Positions 34,686 to 44,728 of a stretch of DNA of 64,000 bases are shown piece after piece. The position numbers were made by a program, and so were the translations under genes. Numbering within the stretch: the stretch's first letter is position 1; every line of letters begins with the position of its first letter. The notes under the pieces are model-generated. The model did not search any database and was not told the origin of the DNA. It was given only the letters and a program-made list of their open reading frames with translations. The stretch comes from an uncultured Myxococcales bacterium (GTDB lineage: Bacteria > Myxococcota_A > UBA9042 > CAIXZC01), in contig CAITUV010000029.1 of the NCBI GenBank assembly GCA_903895725.1, positions 1-64,000 on the forward strand. The letters run 5' to 3'.

Positions 34686-35462
34686 TCAGGGCTTAGCGGA
34701 ATCCTCCTCTCGCAGGAGACGGACGATCTCCTGCGGAGGAATCCTGTAGGCAGCTCCCGAGTCGTGAGCGAGGTTGAACCACGCGATGCGGGCCAGGGCG
34801 GATACACCGTCCTTCCAACCGATCTTCTTGCCTTCCGCATAGGTCCGGTAGTTGTAGGAGATGGGGACTTCCCAGATCCGTATCCCGGGAATGCGGGCAA
34901 CCTTGGCCGTGACCTCGGGCTCGAAACCGAAGCGGTCGGATACGAGCCGGATGTTCCGGATCACCGGCGTGCGGAAGACCTTGTAGCACGTCTCCATGTC
35001 GGTGAGGTACATGTCGGAGAACCAGTTGCTCAGCGTGGTCAGCGCCCGGTTGCCCATGGTGTGCCAATAGGAGTGCACCTTGCGCTCGAGCTGGCTGAAG
35101 CGGGATCCGTACACGACATCCGCCCGACCGGAGAAAATCGGGTCCAGCAGCTTCCCATAGTCGGCCGGGTTGTACTCGAGGTCCGCGTCCTGGACGATGA
35201 CCACGTCTCCCGTCGCCTCCTCGAATCCGCGGCGCAGTGCGGCCCCCTTTCCCATGTTCCGGGGCTGATCGAACGTGCGCACTCCCGGCAGGCAGGCCAG
35301 GCGGGCCATCACGGTCCGGGTGTCGTCCTTCGAGCCATCGTTGACGATGAGGATCTCCTTGAGAAACGGAGTCTTCAAGACCCGCTCGACCACCTGCTCG
35401 AGCGTCCGTTCCTCGTTGTAGGCCGGAATCACGATGCTCAGCTTCCACCGTCTTTCGCTCAT
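34686..35462 (-). CDS. GT2 glycosyltransferase (dolichol-phosphate mannosyltransferase-like)
   Basis: A 258-residue cytosolic or membrane-associated enzyme. It opens with '[20 protein letters not shown]' and NDGSKDDT, then has the metal-binding QDADLEYNP and a later ETCYKVFR, all typical of DPM1-like family 2 transferases that load a sugar onto a polyprenyl phosphate. No C-terminal membrane helices are seen, so it is the short form. The start is placed at the ATG at 35462, which overlaps the upstream stop (ATGA) and lies nine bases from GGAG; ATG 35468 is possible. It directly follows a multi-pass membrane protein that could use the lipid-linked sugar. Confidence 0.9.
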   Translation of the reverse strand: MSERRWKLSIVIPAYNEERTLEQVVERVLKTPFLKEILIVNDGSKDDTRTVMARLACLPGVRTFDQPRNMGKGAALRRGFEEATGDVVIVQDADLEYNPADYGKLLDPIFSGRADVVYGSRFSQLERKVHSYWHTMGNRALTTLSNWFSDMYLTDMETCYKVFRTPVIRNIRLVSDRFGFEPEVTAKVARIPGIRIWEVPISYNYRTYAEGKKIGWKDGVSALARIAWFNLAHDSGAAYRIPPQEIVRLLREEDSAKP

Positions 35463-36970
35463 CGGCATATGCTCCACAGGCGTGCAGTTCCGGGCGGCAA
35501 GTCGGCCCCCCCGTCGTCAGGTACGCAAAGCTGCAACAGCAGCGATGCGGCCGGTGACCGGGCCGGCCGCCAGACCAGTGTGCGCCACGGGCCCCCCTCC
35601 TTGATCCGGACCGTCCCTTCCGGCACGAGTCGTCTGGCGATCCCCTGAATTCTTGAGCCCCAGGGGGTCACCACCAGCTCCTTCTCACCCGAGACCACGG
35701 CCTCCATCAGCGCCGAATCCAGCGCCGGCTCCATCCACGGGTCATTGCCCGCGTTGCATCGCTGAGTCCCCCCACACAGGAGCGACCCGAACGCTGCCGG
35801 ATAGGGGACCGGATGCAGGCCGGACCCGGCCGTCGACCCGACGAGGATGATGCCGACGGCCAGGGCGGCCGCACGGTTCCGTCCGGGCAGTGCGCCCGGA
35901 CCGGCCGTCGCCCCAGCGGCAAGAAGACAGGGGACCAGGCTCAGCGGAGCCAGCAGGCTGAGCCCAGGAAAGAACAGTGGAGAACCCGCCAGGGATGCGC
36001 ATACGAGCAGCGCTGCCCAGGTGAGCATGACCGGGGCCAACGGACCCGACAGCAGCGGAATGCCTCGCCGGGGAAGCAGCACGGCTCCGGCCACGGCCAT
36101 AACCGACAGGAGAATGGGAGTCCGGACCAGCAGCAGGAACGCCGACGCCCAGAGAGGGGGACCCCCGTCGACCGCCTCGGAGTAAACGGTTCCTGCAACC
36201 ATCATGGGCGGGTGGAACGCACCAAAGGGCCCGAAGAGCCATCCCACCAGCTTGTCCTTCCCGGCACCGGCGACGACGGCCCCCACCGCAACGGCCGCCA
36301 CGAAAGTCACGAGCGCTGCCGCCAGCTCCAGCCCCACCGCAGCAGGACGCAGCATGCCCGGCGAATCATTCGAGGAATCCCTGGGGACCGCAACGGCAAG
36401 CCCGAGCAGTGCCCCGACCGCAGCCCAGAGCCCTACGTGATGCGCCAGCACCGATACACCGGCCAGCCCTCCACCTGCAACCGACAGCAGAACCGCCCAG
36501 GGCAACCGGCCCCCGCGCACGGCACCAGCCAGCGCAAACAACAGCGCCGGAGACAGGAGGAAGAAGAGAGCCAGTCCTCCGGCAGAAGGCTCGAACAGAA
36601 GCTGCATGACCTGCGGATGCAGGAACAGAATCGTCGGACCGAGCAGTGCCGACCAGAAGCCCGCAACGGCAAACATCACGACGCTTGCCAACGCACACAC
36701 GAGCAGGAGCCCGGCAACCGAGAGGAACCATGCAGCGCTCTCGGCGCCCATCGTCCCGGCCAGCCGCACAACGGCTCCGACCACCGGCGGACCGTAGACG
36801 GAAGGCTCCTCGAGAGACGCGACGGTCCCCTTGTCGGCAGCATCGAGCAAGCGGGCAGTCGACTCGCTCACGACCGTCGGTCCCGCAAGTCGGGCTGCCG
36901 CTGCCCCGCTCACGAGCATCGCGACCACCAGGAGCACCGCGGCACCCCGGATCATCTCGACCCGCTTCAT
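35459..36970 (-). CDS. Multi-pass membrane protein, possible PMT-type glycosyltransferase
   Basis: A 503-residue integral membrane protein with about ten hydrophobic helices. The topology (one N-terminal helix, a short loop with [19 protein letters not shown], then a helix bundle and a C-terminal soluble part of about 120 residues) recalls lipid-phosphate-sugar-dependent transferases, but I do not find their full catalytic motif. The ATG at 36970 overlaps the upstream stop (ATGA), and its own stop overlaps the GT2 start in the same way. The tight coupling suggests the three products act together, perhaps in protein or lipid glycosylation. The enzyme class is a guess. Confidence 0.7.
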   Translation of the reverse strand: MKRVEMIRGAAVLLVVAMLVSGAAAARLAGPTVVSESTARLLDAADKGTVASLEEPSVYGPPVVGAVVRLAGTMGAESAAWFLSVAGLLLVCALASVVMFAVAGFWSALLGPTILFLHPQVMQLLFEPSAGGLALFFLLSPALLFALAGAVRGGRLPWAVLLSVAGGGLAGVSVLAHHVGLWAAVGALLGLAVAVPRDSSNDSPGMLRPAAVGLELAAALVTFVAAVAVGAVVAGAGKDKLVGWLFGPFGAFHPPMMVAGTVYSEAVDGGPPLWASAFLLLVRTPILLSVMAVAGAVLLPRRGIPLLSGPLAPVMLTWAALLVCASLAGSPLFFPGLSLLAPLSLVPCLLAAGATAGPGALPGRNRAAALAVGIILVGSTAGSGLHPVPYPAAFGSLLCGGTQRCNAGNDPWMEPALDSALMEAVVSGEKELVVTPWGSRIQGIARRLVPEGTVRIKEGGPWRTLVWRPARSPAASLLLQLCVPDDGGADLPPGTARLWSICR

Positions 36971-37731
36971 GGTGCCACCTCGCCGCCGGAAGAAGGAGCC
37001 CGAACAAGGCCGTCCAGGCACAGATGGTTCTTCCCCCGTTTCGCGGGCTCGATCACAATCTCCAGCGGTGCCGGGCGCCCCGACTCGGCCCCCGGCACAA
37101 GAGGTATCCGAGCCAGACGGACGTCCCCCGGGCCTCCGGAGAAGCTCTCCCTTCCCAACACCACCCCTCCCCGCCGAACTTCGACGCGGACGGATGCCCC
37201 CGACGCAGCGGTCCGAAGGTAGCCGAGCAGCAGCTGAAGCTCGCCGGCTGCGGGGGCCGCGCCAAAGGAGAGCACGAGCTTCGCATCGTCGACCGGATGG
37301 GCCCACAGACACGCAGTTTCCACCTGGTCCGGCTTGCCGGGACGGACAAGGGGCCATCCGCTGAGCGCCGGCCCCTCCTTCAATGTCGCAGATACCGGAC
37401 CGACCCAGTTCCATCCCGGCAGCAGCCGCGAGTGGAAAGCGGACCGCTTTCGCTTGAGCCGAAGCGTCTTGCCCGCCCGTTCCACTCGGACCGACAGGTC
37501 GGACAGGTTCTCTGCCAGGCGCCAGGCATCGGACGCCATGGGAGCGACGGAGCCGAGTGCCTCGGCCCCTCTGTCCGGCGCATACATGAGGTCTGCTGCC
37601 AGCTCGGTGCCGGCGACGAGGAGGGCCGAACCGATGACGACCGCCCAGCTCCGCCATCCGAGCCTCGAGAAACACGTCGACCATCTGCCCCGGCACGGGC
37701 CCTGGGCGGGACTTCCTCCTCCGTCGACCAT
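36967..37731 (-). CDS. Membrane-anchored protein of unknown function
   Basis: A 254-residue protein with a single N-terminal membrane helix (SWAVVIGSALLVAGTELAAD) after a short basic cytosolic segment, then a beta-rich extracytoplasmic domain (LLPGWNWVGPVSATLKEGPA; later VRVEVRRGGVVLG). I do not recognise the family. The start at 37731 follows only a weak AAGG site. It is four bases from the membrane protein behind it (overlap ATGA) and 13 bp after the lipoprotein gene. It may be an accessory partner of the glycosyltransferase pair. Confidence 0.65.
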   Translation of the reverse strand: MVDGGGSPAQGPCRGRWSTCFSRLGWRSWAVVIGSALLVAGTELAADLMYAPDRGAEALGSVAPMASDAWRLAENLSDLSVRVERAGKTLRLKRKRSAFHSRLLPGWNWVGPVSATLKEGPALSGWPLVRPGKPDQVETACLWAHPVDDAKLVLSFGAAPAAGELQLLLGYLRTAASGASVRVEVRRGGVVLGRESFSGGPGDVRLARIPLVPGAESGRPAPLEIVIEPAKRGKNHLCLDGLVRAPSSGGEVAP

Positions 37732-37744
37732 CAGCCTTGCCTCT

Positions 37745-39484
37745 CTAAGGGGCGCAGATCCCGATTCCAGAGCAGCTCATTCCTTCCGGGCAGTTCCCGC
37801 CGAACCCGCCGCAGAGGAAGGCGCAGTACCACTTCCCTCCCGACTTGAGCATGCACTCGGAGATGGTCCCAGCCGGTCCTGCGGGGCAGTCCCCCGGGCC
37901 GCTGCATTCCGGTGCGCAGAAGCCGAAGTCCGCCTCGGCAGCGACATGCAGGCAGGTAAGCCCGGACGTCGCACTGCACCCAATCCCCTCATCGAGGCTG
38001 CAGAGCTGCGCGTACTCGCCCGGCACGAGGCAGTACGACTGGCCCGATTCGGTGGGAAGACAGCTCTTGCCGCTCCCGCAGGCCTGACCCTGGACACAGG
38101 GATTCAGGCACATTCCCGGGCCCTTGGCTCCCTTGTCACGAATGCAGTGGGCCGGTAGCTGGCAGAAGATCCCCAGCGCTTCGAGGCAGCTTCCCCCCTC
38201 CGGGGAGACCGTGACGCATCCTCCGTCCTGGCAGGTGGTACCCCCCGGGCATCCCCCCCCGCACCCCGTGACGCAGATGCCGTTGGTCTTGCCCTGCGGT
38301 TTGAGGCAGGTCTGCCCTTCGGTCTCGCACGGCCACGCATCGTTGCACGGGACCTGGGGACCGAGCGACATCTCGAGTGGCACGCACGCGTCGAGCCCCA
38401 GCGATGCAACGGCCGTGCAGGCCAATCCCGGAGAGCAGTTGCCGTCCGGGCACGGAAGAACGCACCGGAACCAGCCGTCCGAGGCCCCCAGGTCCGCACA
38501 GATTAGACCGTCCTTGCAGGGCATCCCCTTGGCCGTGGAGCAGATCTCTCCGGCTCCCTGGAACGTCAGGCAGACTGGGGTCTTGGTCATGTCGGGCATC
38601 TCGGCGAGCACGCAGGTTCCAAATAGACCGCAGGGGCCGTCGATCTCCGCACACTTGGGAGTACACCGGAACGTCTGCTTGAGCTGGACGCACGTGCTTC
38701 CAGCCGCGCATTCGGCAGAGTCCTTGCACTCGGGGAAGTCGGGAGCGGTGAGACAGGCCCCCCAGTCCACCTCGGGATCCTCGAGGTCAATCACCGTGCA
38801 GACGGACCCCTCCGAACACGCCGCTTCCTCCCCAAGGTTGCAGAAGGTCGTGCACACGCCATCTTCCTGTCCGGGCGGGAAGAGGCACGATAGCGTCCCC
38901 TCGCAGATCCGCCCCTTCTTGTTGTTGCACCAGCTCATCTTGGGACCCAGCTCCAGGCAGACCTTCAGCTCCGGCTTCTGCTTGTCCGGGGGCACGCACT
39001 CCATCCAGGGGGGGCACAACTGCCCGTTGGAGCAGTTGAGCAGGCACAGTCCCTCGTCCGAGTTGGGCAGCAGCAGGCAGATCTCGTCCTTGCTCGGGCA
39101 CTTCGCATTCGTCTTGGTGCAGGGGCTGAAAGGGACGAACTTATCGCCACCATCGGTAGCGTCCCCCAACCCATCCGGGGGCTCCGAGCCATCCGGAACC
39201 GTCACGTCTCCGGTATCACCGCCGTCGGGAAGCACGGTCCCGTCCGGAAGCACGGTTCCATCCGGAAGCACGGCTCCATCGGGAAGCACCGCCCCGTCGG
39301 GCACGACGTCCGGGTCCACCGGGATCGGAGCATCGGAGGGCACATCCGGTTCCGTGCGGCCATCCCCGGCACGCCCGTCGGGCAGCTCGTACCCCGGCAC
39401 CACCAGGTTCTTCCCGTTGTCGCACCCTGCCAGCCCGAAGGTGCCAATCCAGCCCGCCGCCACAGCCAGAGCCATCCAACGCAC
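37745..39484 (-). CDS. Cys-rich lipoprotein with LPDG-repeat linker
   Basis: A 579-residue lipoprotein starting at a GTG (39484) seven bases after GGAGG; the lipobox is GLAGC. After the lipidated Cys comes an Asp/Pro linker containing several copies of LPDGTV or LPDGAV, encoded by an 18-bp DNA repeat at about 39228-39300. The remainder holds about forty cysteines in irregular groups (CTKTNAKCPSKDEICLL, 'GGCPGGTTCQDGGC'), unlike the regular CDDGNxCT units of the giant lipoproteins. It is in the operon with the Ser/Thr kinase and PEGA protein. Predicted disulfide-rich surface protein; ligand unknown. Confidence 0.78.
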   Translation of the reverse strand: MRWMALAVAAGWIGTFGLAGCDNGKNLVVPGYELPDGRAGDGRTEPDVPSDAPIPVDPDVVPDGAVLPDGAVLPDGTVLPDGTVLPDGGDTGDVTVPDGSEPPDGLGDATDGGDKFVPFSPCTKTNAKCPSKDEICLLLPNSDEGLCLLNCSNGQLCPPWMECVPPDKQKPELKVCLELGPKMSWCNNKKGRICEGTLSCLFPPGQEDGVCTTFCNLGEEAACSEGSVCTVIDLEDPEVDWGACLTAPDFPECKDSAECAAGSTCVQLKQTFRCTPKCAEIDGPCGLFGTCVLAEMPDMTKTPVCLTFQGAGEICSTAKGMPCKDGLICADLGASDGWFRCVLPCPDGNCSPGLACTAVASLGLDACVPLEMSLGPQVPCNDAWPCETEGQTCLKPQGKTNGICVTGCGGGCPGGTTCQDGGCVTVSPEGGSCLEALGIFCQLPAHCIRDKGAKGPGMCLNPCVQGQACGSGKSCLPTESGQSYCLVPGEYAQLCSLDEGIGCSATSGLTCLHVAAEADFGFCAPECSGPGDCPAGPAGTISECMLKSGGKWYCAFLCGGFGGNCPEGMSCSGIGICAP

Positions 39485-39497
39485 GGTATCACCTCCC

Positions 39498-39511
39498 CGG
39501 GCGTGCGCCCG
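39498..39511. other. GC hairpin at the start of the LPDG lipoprotein gene
   Basis: CGGGCGTGCGCCCG is a self-complementary 14-mer in the 28-bp gap between the PEGA-protein stop and the lipoprotein GTG. It directly abuts the ribosome site of the latter, so it could slow translation or act as a weak stop. No T-run is present. Confidence 0.35.
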
Positions 39512-39512
39512 A

Positions 39513-40598
39513 CTAGAAGGACATCTGTAACAACATACCTGAAGTTCCGTCCGGACTCACGACCGGAGTGACAGCGGGCGGCGGGGCATCGGCTCCCCGA
39601 GTCGCCAGAAGCCACACGACTCCGGCTGCCAGAGCCGCGCCCCCGGTCGCGAGGCATGCCACGGCAGCGATGTTCGGCAACCGGACGTCGTCCTCGTACT
39701 GCCGGTCCCGCCACGCCATTCCCTCCTCGAAGGTCAGCTCGCCGCCGTCGATCTTGCCCTGTGCGGATCGATCGATCCCGTCCGCCCGATCCAGCGCCAG
39801 GTACTCCAGGCCGCCACCGATCCCGACCAACCCGAGTCCCAGCCCCAACGTCACCCAGGCCCACGTTTGGGAAGAGCCCTCCCCCGGACCGGAGCCGAAG
39901 CCTCCCGGATCCGCAGGGGCCCCGACTTCCCCCGGATCCTCGGGAGGGGTCGTCACCGGGGGCTCGGTCACACCATCCCGGGCGTCCTCCGGCACGAGAC
40001 CCGGGCCCGGCCTATCGGGCAGCAGCGCCACTTCCAGCATCACCGTCTCTCCGAGCGCCACGAGGAAGGGCCGTTCCTCGGTTCGAAATCCGGGCTTGAG
40101 CACGATGAACCGGTGCTTGCCGGGCTCGAAATACCACAGGAGCGGTGCCTTGTACTTCGTCTCCGGCGACACCACATCCACGTACACGGTCGCGTCCGGC
40201 GGGATCGTCGTCAACCCGACGCGCTCGTGCCCGGCAGACAGACGTGCGGTCAGGTCCTTCAGGACACCGACCACCTTGGTCGTCCGAGCCGCGTCCGTCT
40301 GCGGCGACCGTACGTCGAAGAATGCCAGGAAGTAGTAGGCCTCCTCGTACCGGCTGAGCTTGTGATAGGCGATTCCCAGATTCATCGCCAGGCGCAGCTC
40401 CAGGTCGCCCTCCGCCAGAAAGAATGCCTCCCTCCACGTACCGGCAGCCTGCTCAATCTCCCCGGCCTTGAAGAGCTTGCGCCCCAACGCCAGCGACTGT
40501 TCCAGATCGGGTCCGCTCTGCGCCGAGGATGTCATCGGCAGCAACGCCAGCGCCACGGCCAGCATCACCCCTGCAGAAACGGGTACCTTGCATCCCAT
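39513..40598 (-). CDS. TPR/PEGA-domain exported membrane protein
   Basis: A 361-residue protein with a signal sequence ending near TSSAQS. Residues about 35-110 form TPR-like helices (YHKLSRYEEAYYFLAFFDV). A PEGA domain follows (TTIPPDATVYVDVVSPETKY, 'YFEPGKHRFIVLKPGFRTEE'), then a Pro/Gly linker and two hydrophobic segments (VTLGLGLGLVGIGGGLEYLA and IAAVACLATGGAALAAGVVW). The ATG at 40598 has AAGGAG seven bases upstream. It lies 12 bp behind the Ser/Thr kinase gene. PEGA proteins frequently neighbour such kinases in myxobacteria, so it may be a surface partner or substrate. Confidence 0.8.
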   Translation of the reverse strand: MGCKVPVSAGVMLAVALALLPMTSSAQSGPDLEQSLALGRKLFKAGEIEQAAGTWREAFFLAEGDLELRLAMNLGIAYHKLSRYEEAYYFLAFFDVRSPQTDAARTTKVVGVLKDLTARLSAGHERVGLTTIPPDATVYVDVVSPETKYKAPLLWYFEPGKHRFIVLKPGFRTEERPFLVALGETVMLEVALLPDRPGPGLVPEDARDGVTEPPVTTPPEDPGEVGAPADPGGFGSGPGEGSSQTWAWVTLGLGLGLVGIGGGLEYLALDRADGIDRSAQGKIDGGELTFEEGMAWRDRQYEDDVRLPNIAAVACLATGGAALAAGVVWLLATRGADAPPPAVTPVVSPDGTSGMLLQMSF

Positions 40599-40610
40599 GT
40601 CATCGCTCCT

Positions 40611-42557
40611 TCAGAGAAGGTCCCCCTCGTCGAAGGGATCCTCCTTCGCCTTCCTCTCCCGGCACTGCTGGATCGCCCGCTCCATCGAGGATGGATCGTC
40701 CGACAGGCTTCGGGCCTTCTTGAGATACTCGTAGGCCGTCTTCCATTGCTTCTCGTCCATGGCCCGGTTGGCCTTCTGGACCAGAGCTTCGACCGCTGCG
40801 GCCTGCTCCCCCTTCGCCTTCCCGTCCTGCTTTCCGGCGGAATCCTCGGGCCGCCGGGCCCCACCCCCGTGAACCTCTGCTCCGGAGCGGTTCGTCCGGG
40901 CAGCGCCGGCCTCGGTTCCGGACGTCTGAGAGCCCTGTCCAGCCCTGGTCGTCCCTTCGTCCGTTCGGACGTCACGGGCCGACTCGCCGGACACGTCCGG
41001 AGCCGTCACACCCGTTGAATCGGTGCGGAAGAACCGGATGTCCTCCGCTGCGGTGCCCTTGAAGGCGTCCCCCGAAACCACCCCAGGAGCGGGCGGGAGG
41101 GCGACATCGACGACGCTCGCATCCGAAAGAACCGAGACGACATCCGCCTGCAGACTCGCGGACGCCTGCCCGGTTGCCACGCTTCCTGCTCCTGCCGTAG
41201 CGGCGTCGATTCCCGAGGAAGGCAGCGGACCAGCAACTTCCTCGACGTGCTGCAAACCCGCTCCGGCGCCTTCCCCTGCCGGGGTCGCACGCTCGACCGG
41301 GATGGCTTCTCCCCGTGTGGCAGTCCCTTCGGAGGCTGGACCTCCGGTCCGAGGCCCCCCCGCGCTCCAGGGATGCGCCAGGTACAGCACGACTCCCGCC
41401 AGGGCGGCACAACCGAGCACGATTCCGCCCCAGAGCAGCGCAGTGCGGGGCGGTCTTCCCAGCACGACATCCCCTCCAGCTGCTTCTTCCCGCGAGCGGT
41501 CGCCACGGTCGCGCAACGGCTCTGTCGGAACCTCCGAAGCCGGCAGCTCCGCCGTCGGCGAGTTGGCGGGGGACGGCTCGTCCCACACGGCGGTCGGAGT
41601 GTCGCTCGACGCCTCGATTCCCTCGAGGAGCGCCCCCACCTCGCGGGCACTCCCGGGCCGATCACCCGCATCCTTGGCCAGCAAGGCGGCCACCAGCCTC
41701 TGGAGCGGAACCGGCAGCGGCACCGGAGCCGCATCGGCAACCGGAGGAGGAGGCTCCGAAATGTGCTTCATGACCACCATGACCGGGGTGGCAGCGGCAA
41801 ACGGCGGCTTCCCGGTCAGCATCTCGTACAGGAGCACGCCCAGCGAGTACAGGTCGCTGGCAGGGCCGACCGGCTTGCCCGCCCCCTGCTCCGGGCTCAT
41901 GTAGTCCGGCGTCCCGCAGACCACGCCGGTCTTCGTCAGCCGGCCGTCTTCATCCCCGGCCACCATCTTGGCGATGCCGAAGTCCAGGACTTTGGCGACC
42001 TCCTCCCCCTCCTCCTGGACGAGCATGATGTTGTCGGGCTTCAGGTCCCGGTGGACGATCCCCTTGCCGTGCGCCTCCTGGAGTGAGTTGCAGACGTCAC
42101 GAGCGATTCGAACGGCCCGGGCCGGAGCCAACGGGCCCCTCCGGACCACCTTGGAGAGCGGCTCCCCCGCAAGGAATTCCATGGTGTAGTACAGCACCTT
42201 CTCTTTCGACAGCCCGAAATCGAACAGGATGACGCTGTTCCTGCTGCGAAGCTGGGAAACCGCCCGCACCTCGGCCAGGAATCGCTTGGCTGCCGCAGGA
42301 TCACGTGTGATCTCGGACCGCAGTGCCTTGAGCGCCACCTCGCGGCCGATGAGCTTCTGCCGGGCTCGATAGACGGTCCCCATGCCTCCCTGGCCGATCT
42401 TCTCCACGATCTCATACTTTCCGTCGAGCATTCGGCCGACAAGCGTCTCGTCTGCCGGAAGATCGACCAGCTCCAGGCCGTGTTCTGGACAGCGCTCTTC
42501 TCCCTTGTCGAAGGCAGCGAAGCACTCGGGGCAGTACCTTGTCGACTGACCGCTCAT
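40611..42557 (-). CDS. PknB-type Ser/Thr protein kinase
   Basis: A 648-residue transmembrane kinase. An N-terminal zinc-ribbon-like segment (C9, C12, C23, H26) precedes the kinase domain: glycine loop IGQGGMGTVY (54-63), catalytic Lys77 in VALKAL, HRDLKPDN at 169-176, DFG at 192-194, and CGTPDYMSPEQG. All catalytic residues are present, so it should be active. One membrane helix (TALLWGGIVLGCAALAGVVL) follows near 366-388, then a low-complexity extracytoplasmic region and a C-terminal TPR-like hairpin. The ATG at 42557 follows GGAGTAGA. It is first of a six-gene minus-strand run with PEGA protein, lipoprotein and glycosyltransferase genes. Confidence 0.9.
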   Translation of the reverse strand: MSGQSTRYCPECFAAFDKGEERCPEHGLELVDLPADETLVGRMLDGKYEIVEKIGQGGMGTVYRARQKLIGREVALKALRSEITRDPAAAKRFLAEVRAVSQLRSRNSVILFDFGLSKEKVLYYTMEFLAGEPLSKVVRRGPLAPARAVRIARDVCNSLQEAHGKGIVHRDLKPDNIMLVQEEGEEVAKVLDFGIAKMVAGDEDGRLTKTGVVCGTPDYMSPEQGAGKPVGPASDLYSLGVLLYEMLTGKPPFAAATPVMVVMKHISEPPPPVADAAPVPLPVPLQRLVAALLAKDAGDRPGSAREVGALLEGIEASSDTPTAVWDEPSPANSPTAELPASEVPTEPLRDRGDRSREEAAGGDVVLGRPPRTALLWGGIVLGCAALAGVVLYLAHPWSAGGPRTGGPASEGTATRGEAIPVERATPAGEGAGAGLQHVEEVAGPLPSSGIDAATAGAGSVATGQASASLQADVVSVLSDASVVDVALPPAPGVVSGDAFKGTAAEDIRFFRTDSTGVTAPDVSGESARDVRTDEGTTRAGQGSQTSGTEAGAARTNRSGAEVHGGGARRPEDSAGKQDGKAKGEQAAAVEALVQKANRAMDEKQWKTAYEYLKKARSLSDDPSSMERAIQQCRERKAKEDPFDEGDLL

Positions 42558-42680
42558 TCTACTCCGGCAGAGGATTCCTCGACTCTGCGGGGGCATTCTA
42601 CCGCAAGTTGGAAGGAAATAAAGGATGTCACCCAGCCCTGGCTGGAGACCGGGTTGCCGGGAAGGGCACTCACATCCGGA

Positions 42681-44696
42681 TCAGTGATAGATTCGTGCTC
42701 CGTCCTTGGTGAACCGCTGGGCGTAGATGCCTTCCTTGCTGCCGTCCTGGTCCACGCTCTCCCACACCACGATGAACGAGCCGTCCTCGAACGTAGCGAC
42801 CGCCGGGATTCGCTGGTGGAAGGTCGTATACTGGTTCACCTTGAGCTCCGCTCCAGTCTTCATTCCGGTTCCGTCCAGCCGTTGTAAATGAACGTTGCAC
42901 GCTTCCCCCTCGGGGGCCGTGACGGCGCAACGCTGGTAAGCCACGACGAAGCCCCCCGTCAACTGGTAGGCCGCAGCGACGCTCCCGACCGACACTTGGG
43001 AGTAAGGGCTTACCAGAACCTCGGGACCGCTCTTGACTCCCCCCGCGGTCAGGAGCTGAGATGCCACGGCCCAGGAGTTCCCGTCCGCACTGGTGCTGGC
43101 CCAGGCGACCAGCGTCCCGCAGATGTCGATTCCTGCTGCAGCTGGACCGGATTGGTCCCCCGCACTGGTCGTGTTGACCTTGAACTCCGACTGGTAGAAG
43201 CTCCCCGTGCCGAGCACTGCCTGACCATACACGCCGTAGGAGGAGCCATCCTGACCGTCGCTCTCCCAGAAGATCTGGGTGCTCCCATCCAGGCACGTGG
43301 CAGCGGCCGGCCGCCCCTGCCAGCCCGACGTGTAGGTGTTCGCCTGGAACTCCTTGACCTCCACCGGTACTCCCGACTCACTGAAGCGCCGAGCGTAGAC
43401 CCCCGCGACTGAGCCGTCCTGACCATCGCTGTCCCAGACCACGATGAACCCGTCCCCCTCGCCGAAAGCGACCGCCAGCGGATTGCCCTGGTACTGCGCC
43501 GCGACCGTGTTCACCTTGATCTCGTCGATGACCGGAGCTGCGCCTGAGTCCAGGATGCGCCCTGCAATGTCGAAAGAATCCGCCCCGCCGGCAAGCTCGC
43601 TCTCCCAAACAGCGACGAATCGATCGTTGTCGAGAGCCGCCAGCCGTGGCAGCTGCTGCGTGAGCGTGGTCTTCTGGTTGATCTTGATCTCGGAGCCAGT
43701 CTTGCCCCCTTGCGGGCTGAACATCTGTGCCACAACGTCGAAGGAGTCGCACCCGGTGCCGTCGCTCTCCCAGGCGATCACGAACGAGCCACCCGAGAGC
43801 ACTGCCACCGATGCCCGTCGTTGCGAGCCCCCGGTCACCTTGTTCACCCGGAACTCGACGATCTTGCCGTTGTTGCACCCGTCCCAGTCCACGGCGTTGC
43901 CGTCCTCGCACTCCTTGCAGGCTCCTCCGAAGCACGTCAATCCGGCCGGACAGGTACCGCAGCTTCCTCCGCAGCCATCGTCGCCACAGACCTTGCCGTT
44001 GCAGGCGTTGAAGATGCACTGTCCGGCGGAGCAGACCTGCCCGCACCCGCATCCCCCGCATTCACAGGTGGCAAACGTGCCGCAGCTCTTGCCGTAGTTC
44101 CCGCAGAACGTGCCGCAGGGGATGCATGTTCCGAGATCACAGACCTCATCTGGAACCGAACACCCGCAGTCCAGGGCGCAGGAATCGCAGGTCTCGGTTC
44201 CGTTGCACTGGCCGTCTCCGCAGGTCGGAATGCAGGAGCAAGACCCGTTGACACAGGAGCACCCGTCCTGGCACGCCCCGCAGCTCCCTCCGCACCCGTC
44301 GCCCCCGCAGCTCTTCCCCAGGCAGTCGGGAATGCAGCCGCCTTCAGCGTCCGGGCCTCCGTCGTTCCCCGGCAGCTCCCCGTCCAGGCCCGGAACATCA
44401 GGGATCTCGGCAACGTCCTGTCCGCCGTCCACATTCGGGCCGCCATCGAGCTCGACTGCGGCAACGTCCGCCGGGACATCGATCGGTACGGTGTCCGTCT
44501 CCGGGGCTCCGCCGTCGCTATGCAGCTCCGGTTTGCCGTCCCCGGAGGAGATGGTGCCATCGTCCCCCCGCACGTCGGTGGTCGGCCAGATCAGATCCTG
44601 TCCACCGTCCGGCTTGTGCAACGGTGCCTTGGTGATGCATCCGGCGCCAGCCCACGCGACGAGCCCGAGCCACATCAAATGCCTTCCGATTCTCAT
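42681..44696 (-). CDS. Cys-rich lipoprotein with propeller-like C-terminal half
   Basis: A 671-residue lipoprotein from the ATG at 44696; the lipobox is GAGC. An Asp/Pro linker leads to a Cys-rich part with GDGCGGSCGAC and GDDGCGGSCGTC motifs, a different cysteine pattern from the giant lipoproteins. Residues about 276-671 are repeats of about 50 residues (GGSFVIAWESDGTGCDSFDV; SFIVVWESVDQDGSKEGIYA) followed by VNxxTT segments, the same repeat type as in the 1994-residue protein. A strong promoter lies directly upstream. Likely a surface propeller protein; ligand unknown. Confidence 0.8.
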   Translation of the reverse strand: MRIGRHLMWLGLVAWAGAGCITKAPLHKPDGGQDLIWPTTDVRGDDGTISSGDGKPELHSDGGAPETDTVPIDVPADVAAVELDGGPNVDGGQDVAEIPDVPGLDGELPGNDGGPDAEGGCIPDCLGKSCGGDGCGGSCGACQDGCSCVNGSCSCIPTCGDGQCNGTETCDSCALDCGCSVPDEVCDLGTCIPCGTFCGNYGKSCGTFATCECGGCGCGQVCSAGQCIFNACNGKVCGDDGCGGSCGTCPAGLTCFGGACKECEDGNAVDWDGCNNGKIVEFRVNKVTGGSQRRASVAVLSGGSFVIAWESDGTGCDSFDVVAQMFSPQGGKTGSEIKINQKTTLTQQLPRLAALDNDRFVAVWESELAGGADSFDIAGRILDSGAAPVIDEIKVNTVAAQYQGNPLAVAFGEGDGFIVVWDSDGQDGSVAGVYARRFSESGVPVEVKEFQANTYTSGWQGRPAAATCLDGSTQIFWESDGQDGSSYGVYGQAVLGTGSFYQSEFKVNTTSAGDQSGPAAAGIDICGTLVAWASTSADGNSWAVASQLLTAGGVKSGPEVLVSPYSQVSVGSVAAAYQLTGGFVVAYQRCAVTAPEGEACNVHLQRLDGTGMKTGAELKVNQYTTFHQRIPAVATFEDGSFIVVWESVDQDGSKEGIYAQRFTKDGARIYH

Positions 44697-44728
44697 TCTC
44701 CGTTCACCCCGGGCGCTTGACGCAAGCG

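Noticed and set aside
39228..39300. LPDG repeats as a collagen-like domain
   Set aside because: The period is six residues without Gly at every third position; it looks like the flexible linker found after other lipobox cysteines here.
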